From: W0P28-013 sp963621145 | GTDB lineage: Bacteria; Bacteroidota; Bacteroidia; Bacteroidales; Paludibacteraceae | Length of the DNA stretch: 64,000 nucleotides | Direction of reading: 5' to 3' | NCBI GenBank assembly: GCA_963621145.1 | Contig: CAVFDI010000001.1 | Span: 118,907-182,906, forward strand | Part shown: in pieces, positions 34,180-42,750 of the stretch | Layout of the letters: each line of letters opens with the position of its first letter | Numbering within the stretch: position 1 is the stretch's first letter | The notes under the pieces: generated by a model | Database searches by the model: none | What the model was told of the DNA's origin: nothing | What the model saw: only the letters and a program-made list of their open reading frames with translations | Program-made: the position numbers and the translations under genes

Positions 34180-35220
34180 ATGAAGGTGCTTATCATCTGT
34201 TTTTCGGGCATTAGCAATGTGGCGAGCATCGTCCCACTGCTCGATTCGCTCGATAGGCGCTATCCCGAGCATCAGTTCACGGTGTTGAGTCGGCACTTTT
34301 TGCAGCCGCTTTTTTCGCATTTTGCTCATGTGCAGTTCGTTGGCGCCGACATTCGCGGTCAGCACAAGGGTGTGCGAGGTGCTTTACGGTTGGTTCGCGG
34401 ACTGCGTCGTCAGCATTTCGATGTGGCGATTGACCTGCAGGGTGCGCTGCGTACGCGTTTGATACGATTTCTGTTGCGCATTTGTGGCTCGAAAATAATA
34501 GTTGTCGACAAACAGCGCGCCGAACGCCGACTATTGCTGCATCGCGGGGCGCAACGCTTCAAGCCTTTGAAAACAATTTTTGAACGTTACAGCGAGGCTT
34601 TTGCGCAGGCAGGCTTGCAAACCGACAATGAATTTGTGCGCATTCCGCCCGCTTCGGACGAAAAACGGCAGAAAATTGCGGAACTCTATGGTTCGAAACT
34701 CGGTCATTGGATTGGCATTGCGCCGCTGTCGATTGCACGAGGCAAAACGCTGCCTTTCAGAAAGACGAAAAATGTGATTCGCCACTTTGATAATCAGCCA
34801 AATACAAAAATTTTTCTGTTTGGCGCTGGCGAGATGGAGAACGAACTTTTGGGCGATTGGCAGACGGTTTTTTCGAATGTGTATGCCGTTCACACCTCGC
34901 TCAAACTCGACGAAGAGTTGGCTCTGATGGAGCAACTCGATGTGATGATAACGATGGATTCGGGCAATATGCATTTGGCGGCGCTCACAGCCACGCCCAC
35001 AGTGAGCATTTGGGGCGCAACGCATCCGTTTGCTGGCTTTGGCGGGTGGAAACAGCCTAGCGAAAACCAAGTTGGCGTCGATTTTTCGTGCCGACCATGC
35101 ACCGCACACGAAGACAAGCGCTGCAAATTTGGCGACTATCGCTGTCTCGAAAGCATTCCATCGGAAAAAATAATCGAAGTGGTTGAAAACCAATTAAGAA
35201 TTACGAATTTTTGCGGATAA
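34180..35220 (+). CDS. Glycosyltransferase family 9 (heptosyltransferase-like)
   Basis: The 346-residue protein starts MKVLIICFSGISNVASIVPL, the first strand-loop of GT9 enzymes. It contains FDVAIDLQGALRTRLIRFLL and IGIAPLSIARGKTLPFR, then TMDSGNMHLAALTATPTVS and WGATHPFAGF, the ADP-heptose-binding features of the family. It probably adds a heptose or related sugar to the LPS core. CRPCTAHEDKRCKFGDYRC near the C-terminus is the usual cysteine-bearing end region. The last residues (roughly ITNFCG) are encoded by the edge of the dispersed repeat at 35206, so the natural C-terminus has probably been altered. Confidence 0.88.
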   Translation: MKVLIICFSGISNVASIVPLLDSLDRRYPEHQFTVLSRHFLQPLFSHFAHVQFVGADIRGQHKGVRGALRLVRGLRRQHFDVAIDLQGALRTRLIRFLLRICGSKIIVVDKQRAERRLLLHRGAQRFKPLKTIFERYSEAFAQAGLQTDNEFVRIPPASDEKRQKIAELYGSKLGHWIGIAPLSIARGKTLPFRKTKNVIRHFDNQPNTKIFLFGAGEMENELLGDWQTVFSNVYAVHTSLKLDEELALMEQLDVMITMDSGNMHLAALTATPTVSIWGATHPFAGFGGWKQPSENQVGVDFSCRPCTAHEDKRCKFGDYRCLESIPSEKIIEVVENQLRITNFCG

Positions 35221-35335
35221 GCGAGTGCAAAACCAAATAGGTGAGAAGTTAGAGTTTAGAGGAATTAGGGAATTAAAAAGGATTTATTGTTCAACTGCAC
35301 CGACTTTTTCTTGCGACTCATATCTTGCTACTAAT
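35206..35335 (+). repeat. Dispersed repeat of about 130 bp (copy B)
   Basis: This is near-identical, in inverted orientation, to copy A at 19226-19363. It begins inside the 3' end of the GT9 coding region and supplies its stop codon. It runs directly into an AAATTTG heptamer tract and an assembly gap. Confidence 0.9.
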
Positions 35336-35336
35336 T

Positions 35337-35380
35337 TGAAATNNNNNNNNNNNAATTTGAAATCTGAAATCTGAAATATA
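35337..35380 (+). repeat. Heptanucleotide tandem tract interrupted by an assembly gap
   Basis: AATTTGAAAT and then several AAATCTG/AAATTTG units flank 11 Ns at 35343-35353, immediately before the parA start region. The tract length is therefore uncertain. Confidence 0.8.
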
Positions 35381-35389
35381 TACACGACT

Positions 35390-36151
35390 ATGGGAAAAAT
35401 TATTGCAATTGCCAATCAGAAGGGTGGCGTAGGAAAAACCACAACGAGTATCAATTTGGCGGCATCGCTTGCTCACTATGGCAAAAAAGTGCTGCTTGTA
35501 GATGCCGACCCGCAGGCCAACGCCTCCACAGGTTTGGGATTCGACATCACCAATCAGGACAAAACCGTTTACCAAAGCCTTATTGGCAAGATTGAGACCT
35601 CCGAAGCCATTCATCACACCGAGATGGAGGGGCTCGACCTTATCACTTCCGACATCAACCTTGTGGGAGCCGAGTTGGAACTAGTCGAGGTGGAAGATCG
35701 CGAACTGTATATGCGTCGCGCTTTGTCGCAGGTGAAAGATCAGTACGATTACATTCTGATTGACTGCTCGCCATCGCTCGGACTGCTCACTGTGAACGCA
35801 CTTGCTGCGTCCGACACGGTGATTATCCCCGTTCAAGCCGAATATTTTGCTCTCGAAGGCATTGGCAAACTGATGCACACCATCAAACTGCTGAAGAGCG
35901 GTCAGAACAAACAACTCAGAGTCGATGGATTTGTACTTACCATGTTCGATGCACGTCTGCGCCTTGCCAACCAAGTGGCAACCGAACTGAAAACGCATTT
36001 TGGCAATCTGGTGTTCGACACCATGATTCAGCGCAATATAAAACTGAGCGAGGCTGCGAGTTACGGCGTGCCAGTGCTGAAATACGATCCCGAATCGCGC
36101 GGCGCAATCAACTATCTCGATTTGGCAAAAGAGTTGATAAATAGAAAGTAA
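35390..36151 (+). CDS. parA: Chromosome partitioning ATPase ParA (Soj)
   Basis: The 253-residue protein has the deviant Walker A motif KGGVGKTTTSINLA near the N-terminus, VLLVDADPQANASTGLG, and YDYILIDCSPSLGLLTVNAL as Walker B region, all diagnostic of chromosomal ParA/Soj. It binds DNA as an ATP dimer and drives origin segregation with ParB. parB follows 69 bp later. The ATG at 35390 is preceded by the heptamer tract rather than a ribosome-binding site. No complete palindromic parS-like 16-mer was noticed nearby. Confidence 0.95.
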   Translation: MGKIIAIANQKGGVGKTTTSINLAASLAHYGKKVLLVDADPQANASTGLGFDITNQDKTVYQSLIGKIETSEAIHHTEMEGLDLITSDINLVGAELELVEVEDRELYMRRALSQVKDQYDYILIDCSPSLGLLTVNALAASDTVIIPVQAEYFALEGIGKLMHTIKLLKSGQNKQLRVDGFVLTMFDARLRLANQVATELKTHFGNLVFDTMIQRNIKLSEAASYGVPVLKYDPESRGAINYLDLAKELINRK

Positions 36152-36220
36152 CTCCTCAAAATTTCCTCAGAGAGAGTGAGATTTTGCGTGAAATATTAAA
36201 CTTGAAACGTTAAACTTTTT

Positions 36221-37096
36221 ATGGCAAAACAACCTGCTTTGGGACGCGGTCTTGGCGCCCTGATAAAAGATATTGATGTCGATGCGCAGCCGCAAGGAGG
36301 TTCGTCGATCAACGAAATTGAAATCAGTCTGATTGATGCTAATCCCGACCAGCCGCGCACCATTTTCGACGACGATGCGCTGACCGAATTGGCTGATTCA
36401 ATCAAAGAATATGGCGTGATTTCGCCCATCACACTGCGCAAAATAGACGATGGACACTATCAGATAATTGCTGGCGAACGCCGTTGGCGCGCTGCGAAAT
36501 TGGCTGGACTCGAAAAAATTCCGGCTTACATCAAAACCGCAAGCGACGGTCAGCAGGTGCAACTGATGGCGCTCATCGAAAACCTGCAGCGCGAGGACTT
36601 GAATGCCATGGAGATAGCGCTCAGTTATCACAAACTGATGAACGACTACAACCTGACGCAAGAGGCTTTGAGCCAGAAGATTGGGAAAAAACGCGCCACT
36701 GTGGCTAACTATGTGCGTCTGCTCAAGTTGCCCGCCGAAATTCAACTCGGCATAAAAGATGGCAAAATAGACATGGGGCACGCTCGCGCCTTGGCTGGAA
36801 TAGAAAATGCTACAGACCAGATAAAGGTCTACGAGCGCATTTTGGCTGAGGACTTGAATGTGCGCGAGGTGGAAAATTTGGTGAAATCGTCCGACGAAAT
36901 TCCTGCTGGAACGCCAAAGAAACCATCGGTTCGCGCCACACGCAATGCCGAACTCGAGGCGCAACTGTCGCAACTGCTCGGAAGTAGCGCGCAGGTGGCC
37001 CAAGCGGCCGATGGAAGCGGCAAAATAACCGTGAAATTCGCCTCTGCCGACGAACTAAATAGCATTGTGGCACTGTTGCAGAAGTTGGGAGAATAA
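36221..37096 (+). CDS. parB: Chromosome partitioning protein ParB
   Basis: ParB binds parS sites near the origin, spreads, and stimulates ParA. The 291-residue protein opens with KQPALGRGLGALI and continues with the ParB/Srx domain, including NPDQPRTIFDDDALTELADS and the CTP-binding GERRWRAAKLAG box. A helix-turn-helix segment (LTQEALSQKIGKKRATVANY) and a C-terminal dimerisation helix follow. Length and order are standard. It forms an operon with parA and the DUF5683 gene 15 bp later. Confidence 0.96.
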   Translation: MAKQPALGRGLGALIKDIDVDAQPQGGSSINEIEISLIDANPDQPRTIFDDDALTELADSIKEYGVISPITLRKIDDGHYQIIAGERRWRAAKLAGLEKIPAYIKTASDGQQVQLMALIENLQREDLNAMEIALSYHKLMNDYNLTQEALSQKIGKKRATVANYVRLLKLPAEIQLGIKDGKIDMGHARALAGIENATDQIKVYERILAEDLNVREVENLVKSSDEIPAGTPKKPSVRATRNAELEAQLSQLLGSSAQVAQAADGSGKITVKFASADELNSIVALLQKLGE

Positions 37097-37111
37097 TTCC
37101 TGAAAAATCTG

Positions 37112-37795
37112 ATGCTGAAGCGAACAGTCTTGATAATCAGCCTTTTGATGGCAAGCCTTGTGGGTTTGCACGCTCAAACATCGTCCGACTCGGTTTCCGC
37201 TCGCTTTTCGGTGAGCGATAGGCCCGTGTTTGTGGTCGATGACACTTCGGGCGTATATTTTGCCGATGCAAGACCTGCAAAAGTGCGTCAGCTGAGCGTC
37301 GGCAGCGAGGTTTGGTTGCCCGATCCGCAGAAATCGCTGTGGCTGGCGTTCGTTTTCCCTGGGTTGGGACAGATTTACAACCGCAGTTATTGGAAATTGC
37401 CGATAGTTTATGGTGGCGCCATGGGTTTGGCGTATGGCATTGCGTGGAACAATCGCTATTATCAGGAGTATTCGCAGGCCTACCGCGATGCGCAGAGTAG
37501 CAATGCCCTCGATCGCTCGTACAACAATCTTCTGCCCGCTGGCACCGATCCTACTTCGGATTATGCTATCAATCTGCTAAAAAGTCAGCACAACACTTAT
37601 CGCCGCTATCGCGATTTGTGCATTGTTGGCGCAGTGGCGTTCTATGCGCTCACCATCATCGAGGCGTATGTCGATGCGCAGTTGTCCGATTTCGACATCA
37701 GTCCCGACCTCTCGATGCGCGTGCATCCCACCGTTTTCATGACCGAAAATAGTCAGCAGCCGAATTTTGGTGTGGGAGTGGGAGTGAACTTTTAG
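37112..37795 (+). CDS. DUF5683 domain-containing membrane protein
   Basis: The 227-residue protein has a signal-like N-terminus (MLKRTVLIISLLMASLVGLHAQ). The segment WLAFVFPGLGQIYNRSYWKL, the signature of DUF5683, follows, and a second hydrophobic helix (LCIVGAVAFYALTIIEAYVDA) precedes a short beta-rich C-terminus. DUF5683 proteins regularly follow parB in Bacteroidota, as here (15 bp), but their job is unknown. A lytic transglycosylase often comes next in that gene order; in this window the only one is elsewhere, at 26762-28015. Confidence 0.86.
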   Translation: MLKRTVLIISLLMASLVGLHAQTSSDSVSARFSVSDRPVFVVDDTSGVYFADARPAKVRQLSVGSEVWLPDPQKSLWLAFVFPGLGQIYNRSYWKLPIVYGGAMGLAYGIAWNNRYYQEYSQAYRDAQSSNALDRSYNNLLPAGTDPTSDYAINLLKSQHNTYRRYRDLCIVGAVAFYALTIIEAYVDAQLSDFDISPDLSMRVHPTVFMTENSQQPNFGVGVGVNF

Positions 37796-37828
37796 AAAAT
37801 TAGGAGAGAGGAGTTAGGAGTTTTTTAG

Positions 37829-38845
37829 TTGATAATTAATGCGCAAGAAAGCAGTGCACAATTTTCAAATTTTCAAACAAGAAATAGACTTTTGAATCGA
37901 TTTTTGTTTTTTTCGCGTGGTCAGCAGATTGGCATTGTGGTGCTTTTGGTGCTGATAGTGGCGGTGGTGGTGCTGAATGCGCTGTTGCCTCGCATATTTG
38001 CGCCGAACCACGAGGTGAACGAGAGCGATTCGTCTTTTGTGGCGCAGGTGGCGGAGTTCGAGCAGCAGTTGCGCAACAAACCAAAACCTGTTTGGCAATC
38101 GCCATTCGAGGCGCGACAAAACGATTTTCGTACCGATTTTGAAAATCCCATCGTGCTGCAGCCGTTCGATTTCGATCCAAACACGCTCGATTCGGCAGAG
38201 TTTGTGCGTATGGGCTTTCGTCCGCGCGATGTGCAGCGCATCATGTCGTTTCGCAGAAAAGGCAAGATGTTTCGCACGGCGGAGTTTTTTGCTAACGATT
38301 TTTGTAAACTTCCGTCAGAAGAGGCTGAAAAGTTGCTGCCGCATGTGAAAATTGCCGTTGCAGAAACCGTCAAAACCGACACTACTGCACAGCGTCGGCC
38401 GCGCAAGGAGTTTGTCTATCTCGATTTGAATGTGGCGGATACCACCGCATTGCAGCGCATGCCGGGAATTGGTAGTGGCAGAGCCAAGCAGATAGTGAAT
38501 TACAGACGGCGTTTGGGCGGATATGTGCGTGCCGAGCAGTTGTTGGAGATAAACAATTTTCCGAAAGATGTTTACGAGCAGATGAAACCGTATCTGTCTG
38601 TAAATCAGGATAGTGTGAAACGAATTATGGTGAATAAAGCCAGTGTTGAAAGGCTGAAAAATCATCCGTATCTCAATTTCTATCAGGCAAAACTGATTTA
38701 CGAATTGCGCCGCACAAAAGGCTCGCTGCACAGCATCGACGAACTGTTGCCGCTGAAAAATCAGAAGGAATTTAATGGCTACGATTTTGAAAAACTTGCG
38801 CCATATCTCGATTTTAGCGAAATAAAATATCAATATAAGCGTTAG
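37829..38845 (+). CDS. Helix-hairpin-helix (ComEA-like) membrane protein
   Basis: The 338-residue protein has one transmembrane helix near residues 34-54 (IGIVVLLVLIVAVVVLNALL). The periplasmic remainder carries several helix-hairpin-helix motifs. The clearest are FRPRDVQRIMSFRRKG and LNVADTTALQRMPGIG followed by SGRAKQIVNYRRRLGGY; a third lies near KNHPYLNFYQAKLIYELRR. Such proteins resemble ComEA and may bind DNA outside the inner membrane; a role in DNA uptake is inferred only from the domain. The frame opens at a TTG (37829) with no ATG ahead of the membrane helix, so the start is uncertain. Confidence 0.75.
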   Translation: MIINAQESSAQFSNFQTRNRLLNRFLFFSRGQQIGIVVLLVLIVAVVVLNALLPRIFAPNHEVNESDSSFVAQVAEFEQQLRNKPKPVWQSPFEARQNDFRTDFENPIVLQPFDFDPNTLDSAEFVRMGFRPRDVQRIMSFRRKGKMFRTAEFFANDFCKLPSEEAEKLLPHVKIAVAETVKTDTTAQRRPRKEFVYLDLNVADTTALQRMPGIGSGRAKQIVNYRRRLGGYVRAEQLLEINNFPKDVYEQMKPYLSVNQDSVKRIMVNKASVERLKNHPYLNFYQAKLIYELRRTKGSLHSIDELLPLKNQKEFNGYDFEKLAPYLDFSEIKYQYKR

Positions 38846-38854
38846 ATAATTTAG

Positions 38855-38885
38855 AATTTTTGCGATAAGCGAGTGCAGAACCAAA
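38855..38885 (+). repeat. Fragment of the 130-bp dispersed repeat (copy C)
   Basis: About 31 bp match the left end of copies A and B with one or two changes. The sequence then departs after CCAAA. The spacer continues with GCAAAGCAAAAATCTGCGAAGC-like inverted words and then the heptamer tract. Confidence 0.8.
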
Positions 38886-38997
38886 CTTGTTTGGGTTATG
38901 CCGAGCAAAGCAAAAATCTGCGAAGCAAATTTAGAATTTAGAATTTTGTATCTGCAGATAGTTGTGGTTGCTATGGTTCGACAGGCTTACTGCTCTA

Positions 38998-39028
38998 ATC
39001 TGAAATTTGAAATTTGAAATTTGAAATC
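38998..39028 (+). repeat. Heptanucleotide tandem tract before porQ
   Basis: Four copies of AAATCTG/AAATTTG run directly into the probable TTG start of porQ at 39029. They also create the in-frame TTG at 39014. Confidence 0.85.
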
Positions 39029-40063
39029 TTGAGACTCCGTTTCAACATATTGCTCGTGTTTTGCGCTGTGGCTTTGATGGCTGTGGCGCAGGCTGGTCGC
39101 GATACTTATCAGTTTTTGAACTTGCCCTCGTCGGCGCGGCTGGCGTCGTTTGGCGGTGCCAATGTGTCGGTGAACGATGGCGATTTGAACATGGCATTTC
39201 AAAATCCTGCTTTGATGAGCAACGCCACGCACAATGTGCTGACACTCAACTATATGTACTACATTTCCGACATCAATCTGGCGTCGGTGGCGTATGGGCG
39301 CACTTTTGGTAAGGACAATCACATGCTTTTCGGCATTCAGTATATCGACTACGGCAAATTTCTCGAAACCAGCGAAACGGACGAGACGCTTGGCACTTTC
39401 ACTGCCAAAGATTTTGCCATGTATGTGGGCTATGCACGTACGTTGCCGTTGGGCTTCACCGTGGCGGCCACTTGCAAACCAATCTATTCGGTGTACGAAC
39501 GCTATCATAGTTTTGGTGTGGCGTTCGACATTGGTGCGCACTATCAGAACGATAGTCTTGGCTTGTCGGTTGGTTTGGCGCTGCGCAATGTTGGCTGGCA
39601 ATTCACGGGTTACTATTCGATAGATGGCAAACAGCACCGCGAGACTTTGCCGCTCGATCTTGAATTGGGCATTTCCGAAAGGTTCAAACATGCGCCCATT
39701 CGGCTTTCGCTTACCATTCACAACATGCAGCGGTGGAATCTTGGATACGAACGCGCCAGCAGCGTGCTTGAGGCCGAAAATGCTACCGACGATGTGAAAT
39801 GGTACGACATGATGTTTCGTCACACCATCTGGACGGTGGAGATTTTGCCAACCAAAAATCTCTTTTTCGCTGTCAGCTACAACCATCGCCGCCGTGCCGA
39901 AATGTCGACTAAAGATTGGAAAACTGCCGCTGGATTTGCTTTCGGCGCTGGATTGAAAATAAAAATGTTCAATGTTGGATTCTCGCTTGTGCCGTATCAG
40001 GTGGGCAATCTATCGTATCATGTTACGCTGGGCGTGAATTTGGCAGATTTTGGCGTGAAATAA
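39029..40063 (+). CDS. porQ: Type IX secretion system protein PorQ
   Basis: PorQ is an outer membrane barrel of the PorUVQZ attachment complex that processes and anchors T9SS cargo at the cell surface. The 344-residue protein has a signal peptide (MRLRFNILLVFCAVALMAVAQ) and the family opening GRDTYQFLNLPSSARLASFG. NPALMSNATHNVLTLNYMYY and IQYIDYGKF follow, then barrel strands to VTLGVNLADFGVK. The start is set at a TTG (39029); the TTG at 39014 lies in the heptamer tract. cmk follows 7 bp later, a pairing seen in other T9SS-bearing Bacteroidota. The cargo genes begin about 800 bp beyond. Confidence 0.9.
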   Translation: MRLRFNILLVFCAVALMAVAQAGRDTYQFLNLPSSARLASFGGANVSVNDGDLNMAFQNPALMSNATHNVLTLNYMYYISDINLASVAYGRTFGKDNHMLFGIQYIDYGKFLETSETDETLGTFTAKDFAMYVGYARTLPLGFTVAATCKPIYSVYERYHSFGVAFDIGAHYQNDSLGLSVGLALRNVGWQFTGYYSIDGKQHRETLPLDLELGISERFKHAPIRLSLTIHNMQRWNLGYERASSVLEAENATDDVKWYDMMFRHTIWTVEILPTKNLFFAVSYNHRRRAEMSTKDWKTAAGFAFGAGLKIKMFNVGFSLVPYQVGNLSYHVTLGVNLADFGVK

Positions 40064-40070
40064 ACGAAAA

Positions 40071-40763
40071 ATGGGTAATAATAAAAAGATAATCGTCGCC
40101 ATCGATGGCTATTCGTCGTGTGGCAAAAGCACCATGGCTAAGGCTTTGGCGCGCAAAGTGGGTTATGTCTATGTCGATACGGGCGCAATGTACCGCGCAG
40201 TGGCGCTTTTTGCTATGCGCCAAGGCCTGATTACGCCCGATAAAATTGACGAAACGGGCTTGCAGCAGGTGGTTGGCAATATCAAAATTGAATTTCGACC
40301 AAATGCAGCTGGCGGGCAGGATACCTATCTGAACGACGAAAATGTGGAGAGCCAAATTCGTACGCTCGAGGTGGCCGATGGCGCAAGTCGTGTAAGCACG
40401 CTCGGATTTGTGCGCCGCGAACTGGTGCGCCAACAGCAGCGTATGGGCTTGGAGCGTGGCATTGTGATGGACGGGCGCGACATTGGCACAGTGGTTTTCC
40501 CCGATGCAGAACTGAAGCTTTTCCTTACTGCTCGACCCGAGGTGCGCGCCCAACGCCGCTACGACGAACTGCGTGCTAAAGGTTTGGAGGCTGATTTCGA
40601 TCGTGTGCTGGCCGAGGTGAACGAACGTGACTATCGCGATACACACCGTGCCGAAAGTCCGCTGCGACAAGCCGCCGATGCTGTGGTGCTCGACAATTCC
40701 GACCTCACTCCAACGCAACAAGACGAACGCCTCGCTGCACTTTTTGCAGAGCGCACGAAGTGA
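40071..40763 (+). CDS. cmk: Cytidylate kinase
   Basis: Cmk phosphorylates CMP and dCMP to the diphosphates. The 230-residue protein has the P-loop AIDGYSSCGKSTMAKALA at the N-terminus, YVDTGAMYRAVALFA, and the lid region DGRDIGTVVFPDAELKLFLTA with RAQRRYDEL, all diagnostic for bacterial Cmk. It lies 7 bp after porQ and is followed by AAAGACAAAGGATAAAGGAC-type words and then a terminator. Confidence 0.96.
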   Translation: MGNNKKIIVAIDGYSSCGKSTMAKALARKVGYVYVDTGAMYRAVALFAMRQGLITPDKIDETGLQQVVGNIKIEFRPNAAGGQDTYLNDENVESQIRTLEVADGASRVSTLGFVRRELVRQQQRMGLERGIVMDGRDIGTVVFPDAELKLFLTARPEVRAQRRYDELRAKGLEADFDRVLAEVNERDYRDTHRAESPLRQAADAVVLDNSDLTPTQQDERLAALFAERTK

Positions 40764-40820
40764 GAAAAGAGTAAAGAGTAAAGACAAAGGATAAAGGACA
40801 AAGGACAAAGGAATAAAGAC
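40762..40820 (+). repeat. Tandem words of the AAAGACAAAGGA type
   Basis: Six or more 7-8-bp units (GTAAAGA, CAAAGGA, TAAAGGA) follow cmk. Reverse-complement relatives occur at 16850-16905 and 47600-47613, and direct ones at 55040-55065. Confidence 0.75.
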
Positions 40821-40838
40821 AGCGTAGTGCAAACAAAT

Positions 40839-40873
40839 AAACACGACTTCCAAATTTGGAGGTCGTGTTTTTT
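40839..40873. terminator. Terminator between cmk and the convergent cargo gene
   Basis: The stem AACACGACTTCC/GGAGGTCGTGTT, with one mismatch and a short AT loop, is followed by Ts on the plus strand. It can serve cmk well, and perhaps the minus-strand cargo gene weakly. Confidence 0.75.
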
Positions 40874-40894
40874 CTGTTGTGTGGCGATTGGTGC

Positions 40895-42703
40895 TTAGTG
40901 CGCTGCAATCTTCATCACTTCGCCATCGATTTTTACAAGATAGACACCTGCTGTAGGCAGTGCGATGTTGGCCGAAGCGGCATTGCCAGTCCACAGGCAG
41001 CGACCATCGGTGGTGTAGAGTGCCACGTTGTGTGCCTGCTCCGATTGTATGCAGAGCGTGTTGTGATCGGTCCACACAAATGTGCGATCGATGCTCGTGC
41101 TAGCCACTGCGGTTACATCTTTCACAAGCACTGCCATTGGCACATATTTGTCGGCTGCGCCACGCGACGAGATTTTCACGTATGCCTCGTGCACGCCAAG
41201 GTCGTCCGATTGGAACGAAACGGCAAACCGTCCGCCTTCGATGCCAAGTGTATCGGTCGAGAGCTTGAATTTGCTCTTGTGGTCACCGCCGAGCGAGAGC
41301 GTGACGCACTCTTCGAGATTTTTGGTGGTAACCGTAACCGAATCGAGCGTAATGGCAACGCTAGGCGCTGTGATGGCGGTCAACTGCGTGCTGTCGGTGC
41401 TGATGGTGGGAATGTCGGTGCGCCCCCACGACACATCGTCGATGTAGTAGACTACCGAATTGGTGTTGCCAAACTGACCATTGTAGCGGAAACCCATGAA
41501 GAATACATCGGAAATGTTTTGATCGGTCAGGTCGATGTGGAATTCGTACCACTCGCCATTTTGATCGCTGGTTGTTGGCATATCAACTTCGATTTGCTGT
41601 ATCAAAAGGTCTTCGCCTGGCACTGTATCGATGTAGTAGAGTCCAATGGTGCTGTTGTGGTTATCGAACATATAGTCGCCACGCACGCGGAAGGTGAAGA
41701 TTTTCGATTTTGCGTTCACAAAGTCGAGCGGCGGCGTTACAAGCCACATCTCGGCACTATCAATCTCGCTTTTCTCAAATACAAAACCCGTGGCTTTGGC
41801 GCAACGCTCTTTGATGTCGTTTGATAGTAAGCTGCTGCGCTCGAGAAAGCCGTACCAAGGGCGCGAGCCAAGCGTAACTACATTTTGCCAACGGCTGATT
41901 TTCAGCGTTTTGTTGTGATCGTCGGTTGTTAGGCTTTCGAAATCCTCGCGCAAGAGCGACAGCGGATCGTTCATGTCCCAGTTGAAGACCGTGGCCCAAT
42001 CTTGCTTTGTAGGATCGGCAGCCGTGGCAACGCCCGTAACCACCACAGTTTTGGTTTCTCCGCCTTTCGTTGTTAGGCTGATGGTGGCGGAGTATGTTCC
42101 CTCTTTCGTCGGGCTGAAGTAGATGGGCAATTTTTCTTCCGAATTTTTCAAAAACATTGATTGACCAATGGTGAATCCCGTTCCAGCGGGCGAAATGGAG
42201 GCATAGACGTAGTCGACGCAGTTTTCACTGCTGAATTTTAGCGTGTCGGACACGGTTTTGTCAACTTGCGCAGTGAATTGCGGCAACGAAGTGGTCTCGA
42301 GCATGATGGTCGGCACATTTTCAGAATCGATGCAGACGCCCGAAAGCGATACCAAAGTGAAGCTTTTCAAAGCCTTTGTGCATCTGAATCTAACGCTTGC
42401 AGAGTGACTGCCCACTGCGTTTGGCGCGTACCACAGTTTCACCGTGCCGATGGAATCGGTGATGGTCTCTTTTTCGAGTAGCCATTGTTTGTCATTTGCG
42501 CCAATCAGGTTCACCTCGATGGTCGATTTCATGTTTAGCTGCGTCACGCTGAATTCCGCGATAAGCAGTTTGTCGCCCACGCTGGCTATGGTGTCGCGCG
42601 TGGTGGTGGGCGTAACGCTAAACGATGCCTCGGTTGTGGTGTCGTCGGCTAAGCACGGCAGTGCTACAAAGCCCAAAGCGATTGCAAAAAATATTTTTTT
42701 CAT
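40895..42703 (-). CDS. Probable T9SS-secreted protein with choice-of-anchor J-type domain
   Basis: The 602-residue protein starts with a signal peptide (MKKIFFAIALGFVALPCLAD). Repeated beta-sandwich segments cover the first 270 residues, and a choice-of-anchor/cleaved-adhesin-like domain lies at about residues 280-435 (WLVTPPLDF, YMFDNHNSTIGLYYID, VVYYIDDVSWG). The end, VALYTTDGRCLWTG to GVYLVKIDGEVMKIAAH, has the pattern of a type A T9SS C-terminal sorting domain. It is therefore probably exported through the T9SS and attached to the cell surface. The natural ligand is unknown. It is the last of three cargo-like genes on this strand. Confidence 0.82.
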   Translation of the reverse strand: MKKIFFAIALGFVALPCLADDTTTEASFSVTPTTTRDTIASVGDKLLIAEFSVTQLNMKSTIEVNLIGANDKQWLLEKETITDSIGTVKLWYAPNAVGSHSASVRFRCTKALKSFTLVSLSGVCIDSENVPTIMLETTSLPQFTAQVDKTVSDTLKFSSENCVDYVYASISPAGTGFTIGQSMFLKNSEEKLPIYFSPTKEGTYSATISLTTKGGETKTVVVTGVATAADPTKQDWATVFNWDMNDPLSLLREDFESLTTDDHNKTLKISRWQNVVTLGSRPWYGFLERSSLLSNDIKERCAKATGFVFEKSEIDSAEMWLVTPPLDFVNAKSKIFTFRVRGDYMFDNHNSTIGLYYIDTVPGEDLLIQQIEVDMPTTSDQNGEWYEFHIDLTDQNISDVFFMGFRYNGQFGNTNSVVYYIDDVSWGRTDIPTISTDSTQLTAITAPSVAITLDSVTVTTKNLEECVTLSLGGDHKSKFKLSTDTLGIEGGRFAVSFQSDDLGVHEAYVKISSRGAADKYVPMAVLVKDVTAVASTSIDRTFVWTDHNTLCIQSEQAHNVALYTTDGRCLWTGNAASANIALPTAGVYLVKIDGEVMKIAAH

Positions 42704-42750
42704 TGCAAAATGAAATTTTTACCTTTAAACCTATTCTAATCTCTCAACTT

